Assembly: GCF_963675165.1 (NCBI RefSeq)
Contig: NC_087383.1
Location: 186,001-250,000, forward strand
Reading direction: 5' to 3'
Source of the DNA: Halichondria panicea
Taxonomy: Eukaryota; Porifera; Demospongiae; Suberitida; Halichondriidae
DNA: 64,000 bases
Positions 61,501-64,000 of the stretch are shown piece after piece; position 1 is the stretch's first letter; each line of letters starts with the position of its first letter. The notes under the pieces were generated by a model. The model made no database searches and was not told the origin of the DNA. It saw only the letters and a list, made by a program, of their open reading frames with translations. A program made the position numbers and the translations under genes.

Positions 61501-61789
61501 CTAAAGGTTTGGCCTGAACAGGTTCCTCTTCGTCAGCCGCACTTGCTTCTATCGTGGGAGGAGGGGCTGTCTCCACAACTACTGGCTCTACTGGCTTTGA
61601 GAGAGGCTTGTCTTCTTCATCATCAAACAAGTTGACATCAGTAGTTGGTACTGGCAAGTCTGGCTCCGGCTCGATTGCATCCATCGCCGAGGTTTCAGGG
61701 TCCAAAAATGGGGACTGCTCGAGCTCTTCATCGGATGCAGACGCTTCTGCATCTTCTTCAAAGTCTACTGGTGGTGGAGAACCGTCCAT
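58498..61789 (-). CDS. Sorting nexin 1/2 (retromer-associated SNX-BAR)
   Basis: Twelve exons on the minus strand: 61789-61439, 61212-60939, 60799-60721, 60599-60521, 60397-60284, 59972-59879, 59707-59571, 59507-59439, 59204-59061, 58928-58848, 58792-58721, 58548-58498 (1545 nt, 514 residues; human SNX1 522). An acidic N-terminal region is followed by a PX domain at about 140-270 (SVKRRFSDFLGLHQRLMDAH; GRIVPPAPEKS; ERRRASLERYLNRLANHPVL), which binds PI3P on endosomes. The BAR domain follows (WFDEQQQSYELLDSHLKKLH; KDYIALLGSIK; KTKFVAYLESMMQMQQE), ending VWEGYLPDAKAIA, the typical SNX1/2 terminus. It forms tubules for endosome-to-Golgi retrieval. One gene stands for both vertebrate paralogues. 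Intron 4 has a run of about 20 G at 60404-60423. Confidence 0.95.
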
Positions 61790-62228
61790 AGCAGCGTTTG
61801 GAAGCTTTACTGTATGCTGTTTTATTTTGAGCTAGCTAGTTAGCAGAGTATCCAATGTCACGTGAAAGAAGGGGTGTGTTATGTGCAGAAGTTGGGGGAG
61901 GGGCTCACTAGCTCAGCTAGCTCAAGCTCAAGGGTCATCAGAGTGTCAAGACTAGCCAACAAGCCATCCAAGAAGACATCTCTGGTTATATATTGAACAA
62001 TACATCATTGGAAAGGTACAACATTAAATACAATGAAGTAGCTGGAGTAAACTTTACCTAGCTAAGCTTAGCCACACCTAGCTTGCAAAATAGAAATTCG
62101 ACATTCCAAATTATACCAGTTATAATTATTTCATACATTCTTAACATGGCAACATAACTATGTAATACTTATACGTCTTCTAACAGTTTTGCCCATGCAG
62201 ATTATCGATCGAGACTATTACTGAAAAG
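61790..62228. promoter_or_regulatory. Divergent spacer, SNX1/2 and RA-domain gene
   Basis: 439 bp between two starts. A donor-like ggaaag|gtacaac at about 62015 and an acceptor catgcag at 62200 suggest a leader intron for the plus-strand gene. No coding sequence is seen. Confidence 0.5.
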
Positions 62229-64000
62229 ATGGCCCGTATTAAAATAAAGGTCAACATTTCTGTCCTCCAACAGCGCACAAAGTCCATGAACATCATCATT
62301 GGATCTGGAACCACTGCTCACAGTGTAGTGTGTAAGGTGCTGGATAAGTGCAACAGCCGAGACCCCCCGGGGAGACTGCAGCTGTGGGCAATCATGAGTA
62401 GAGGGACCCCCCATGAACAAAACGGTGAGATCCTAACTCGATGATTGATGCTTACAAGTCCAACCTACTCTTCTATATTACTTCTCTCGTCGTATAGCTA
62501 TCCAGTTGTTTGGGAGTGGTCTAATTATTGAACAATGTAAACACATTACCTACTAATTGAGGCAAATAGCCGATGGCAGATTGATGTACATGTACATATC
62601 GTGTAACCACGGCATACATGTACTTGGCAATAGCCTTCTCTTTGTATTAATAAGATATTTTATGTTTCAGAACAATTGCTACAAGACAGGGACACCTTGT
62701 CTAACTTGATCACAGGAGACAACGCTCAGACGATTATATTCAGTCTCAAGTATAAGTCCACCCCACCCCCTGCTACTGGGCTCGTGCGAGTGTATCATCA
62801 AATCGATCAAAATTTCGAAACCTTCCAAAGCTTGATTATATCTCCGGGTATGACAACAAGTGATGTCATACAGCTTGCTCTCGCTCGGATGACGCTGGAT
62901 GAGTCACATGAGATGTCATGTGATCAGTTTGAGTTGGTGCAGAAAACAGCGGAAGGAGGTGCGTATAGTTAATAACTTACGGTACGATTTTTAACATTAT
63001 TTTTGTTACAATGATTATCGGCTACTGTAATTGTATTAATATATTTCTTTTTTCTCTCACAGAACGAGTGATTCAAGATGGAGATCATCCCCTCAAAATG
63101 GCCCGCAAAGATTGCCGATTGTTTTTGAGAAAGAGAATGATACCGCAACAAACTATAAAAAGAACTGATAATCCCTTAGTAACGACCTTAGTAACAACGG
63201 GAGATTCTAAATCACCCCCTCTTGCTGAAACAACCGCTCATAATTTCTCGACAGATTCTGAGCCAGTTACTATTATGTCATCCTCCTCAGAAGTCGATTA
63301 TATCTCGGAGGCTAGTCTGGGGAAGGGAAGAGTACAGCTGCATTCTGAATTGATCGAAGCTCTTCGTAACCTAGCTACCAAGTTAGAGTCCAGGCCTGAG
63401 GGCGGTTGCACGATTATGAACAAAGAGAGGGTTCTAGAGCAAGCAATCGTTGAGCAAAGCCAAATCCTCGACATAATGCAAGGTCTGATTGCATCTTTGG
63501 AGACGGAAAACAAATCGTTTCGAGACAAGATAAACGTGCAAGGAAGAACAATTCTTGAACTAGCCAGCTGGGAGGCAAAAGCAAAAAAGGCCGAGAGACA
63601 ATTAAGTGAACTCACCGGGAATATTGAACCCTCTATGAACGTCTCTAAATACAAGAAATCTTTGGCAGAGAAAGATAAATTGATTTCCGACCTTCGATCG
63701 CAATCTTCCGTATCTGTCAACACTAGACTAGCCGCAGTGCAAACTAACCTCGAGCGAGAAAGAGTCAGAAGGATTGAACTGGAACAGGAGCTATCGGCAA
63801 AACGAGAAGAACTTATCGAACTAAAAAAAGAATTATCTTCAAGGCAATCTGTTCTTATCAATAAAGAATCTGAAGTATTGCATCTTCGTCACGAGATGAA
63901 GTCCGCAAAGAAATTCGAGTCACAGCAACAAGAACTGGCACTACAACAAAGAACAGCTTTGACTGATAAAGACTCTCAACTGACAGCACTAACACGAGCT
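62229..64000 (+). CDS. Protein with tandem RA-like domains and coiled coil (partial)
   Basis: Exons 62229-62424, 62671-62958 and 63063 to beyond the right edge. The N-terminus reads IKVNISVLQQRTKSMNIIIG then TTAHSVVCKVLDKC, and further on RLQLWAIMSRG: a ubiquitin-like RA-type fold. A second unit follows, GLVRVYHQIDQNFETFQSLI then TTSDVIQLALARMTLDE and LKMARKDCRLFLRKR. The rest is a Ser/Thr-rich linker (63160-63300), then a long coiled coil with heptads (ELIEALRNLATKLESR; ELEQELSAKREELIELKKEL). This layout fits Ras/Rap effectors such as RASSF7-10 or Rasip1, but no family is certain. About 474 residues are visible and the C-terminus is missing. Confidence 0.8.

Overview
The window is nuclear DNA of an early-branching animal, most likely a demosponge. 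The reasons are metazoan genes (T-box factor, Rab11-FIP family protein, HAUS6, CERT, GOLPH3, LARP6), many short GT-AG introns of about 50-400 bp, very short spacers between genes, an AT-rich background full of TATAATTATA-like words, and numerous MITEs and minisatellites. The species call is inference. I rebuilt the exons by hand. For every complete multi-exon model listed below the exon lengths sum to a multiple of three and the junctions stay in frame.

Layout. 1-2095 (-): 5' exons of a nicotinamide riboside kinase-like P-loop kinase. 2753-4036 (+): LARP6. 4448-8546 (+): a Rab11-FIP-like protein with C2, two Sec5-type TIG domains and a C-terminal Rab11-binding helix. 8857-11646 (-): lysosomal alpha-galactosidase/alpha-N-acetylgalactosaminidase. 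11821-12467 (+): CFAP141-like. 12513-12987 (-): unrecognised small protein. 13032-15311 (+): glucosidase II beta (PRKCSH). 15591-17392 (+): GOLPH3. 17400-20520: repeats, a MITE, and possible small exons. 20560-22512: scrambled cytoplasmic dynein heavy chain fragments (pseudogene). 22690-24690: minisatellites and a LINE 3' fragment. 24797-25672 (+): small coiled-coil protein. 25888-31361 (+): ceramide transfer protein CERT. 31810-32712 (+): kelch protein. 33252-37720 (-): HAUS6. 38504-44883 (+): BLM helicase. 45311-47731 (-): T-box factor with a 12-residue tandem repeat tail. 48084-51375 (-): DDX59. 51552-57696 (+): mitochondrial Lon protease. 58498-61789 (-): SNX1/SNX2. 62229-64000 (+, runs off the edge): protein with two RA-like folds and a coiled coil.

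The genes are not an operon or one pathway. Several serve the secretory and endosomal system (Rab11-FIP-like, glucosidase II beta, GOLPH3, CERT, SNX1/2, lysosomal glycosidase). GOLPH3 and CERT, both Golgi PI4P readers, lie 8.5 kb apart. Strands alternate so that six gene pairs start head to head within 44-800 bp, which suggests shared promoters. Five pairs are tail to tail.

The most interesting items are the Rab11-FIP-like protein with tandem Sec5-like TIG domains, and the dynein heavy chain locus, whose exons are out of order and partly inverted. Retroposons with clean 18-19 bp target-site duplications and at least three MITE families sit in introns and in one shared promoter.
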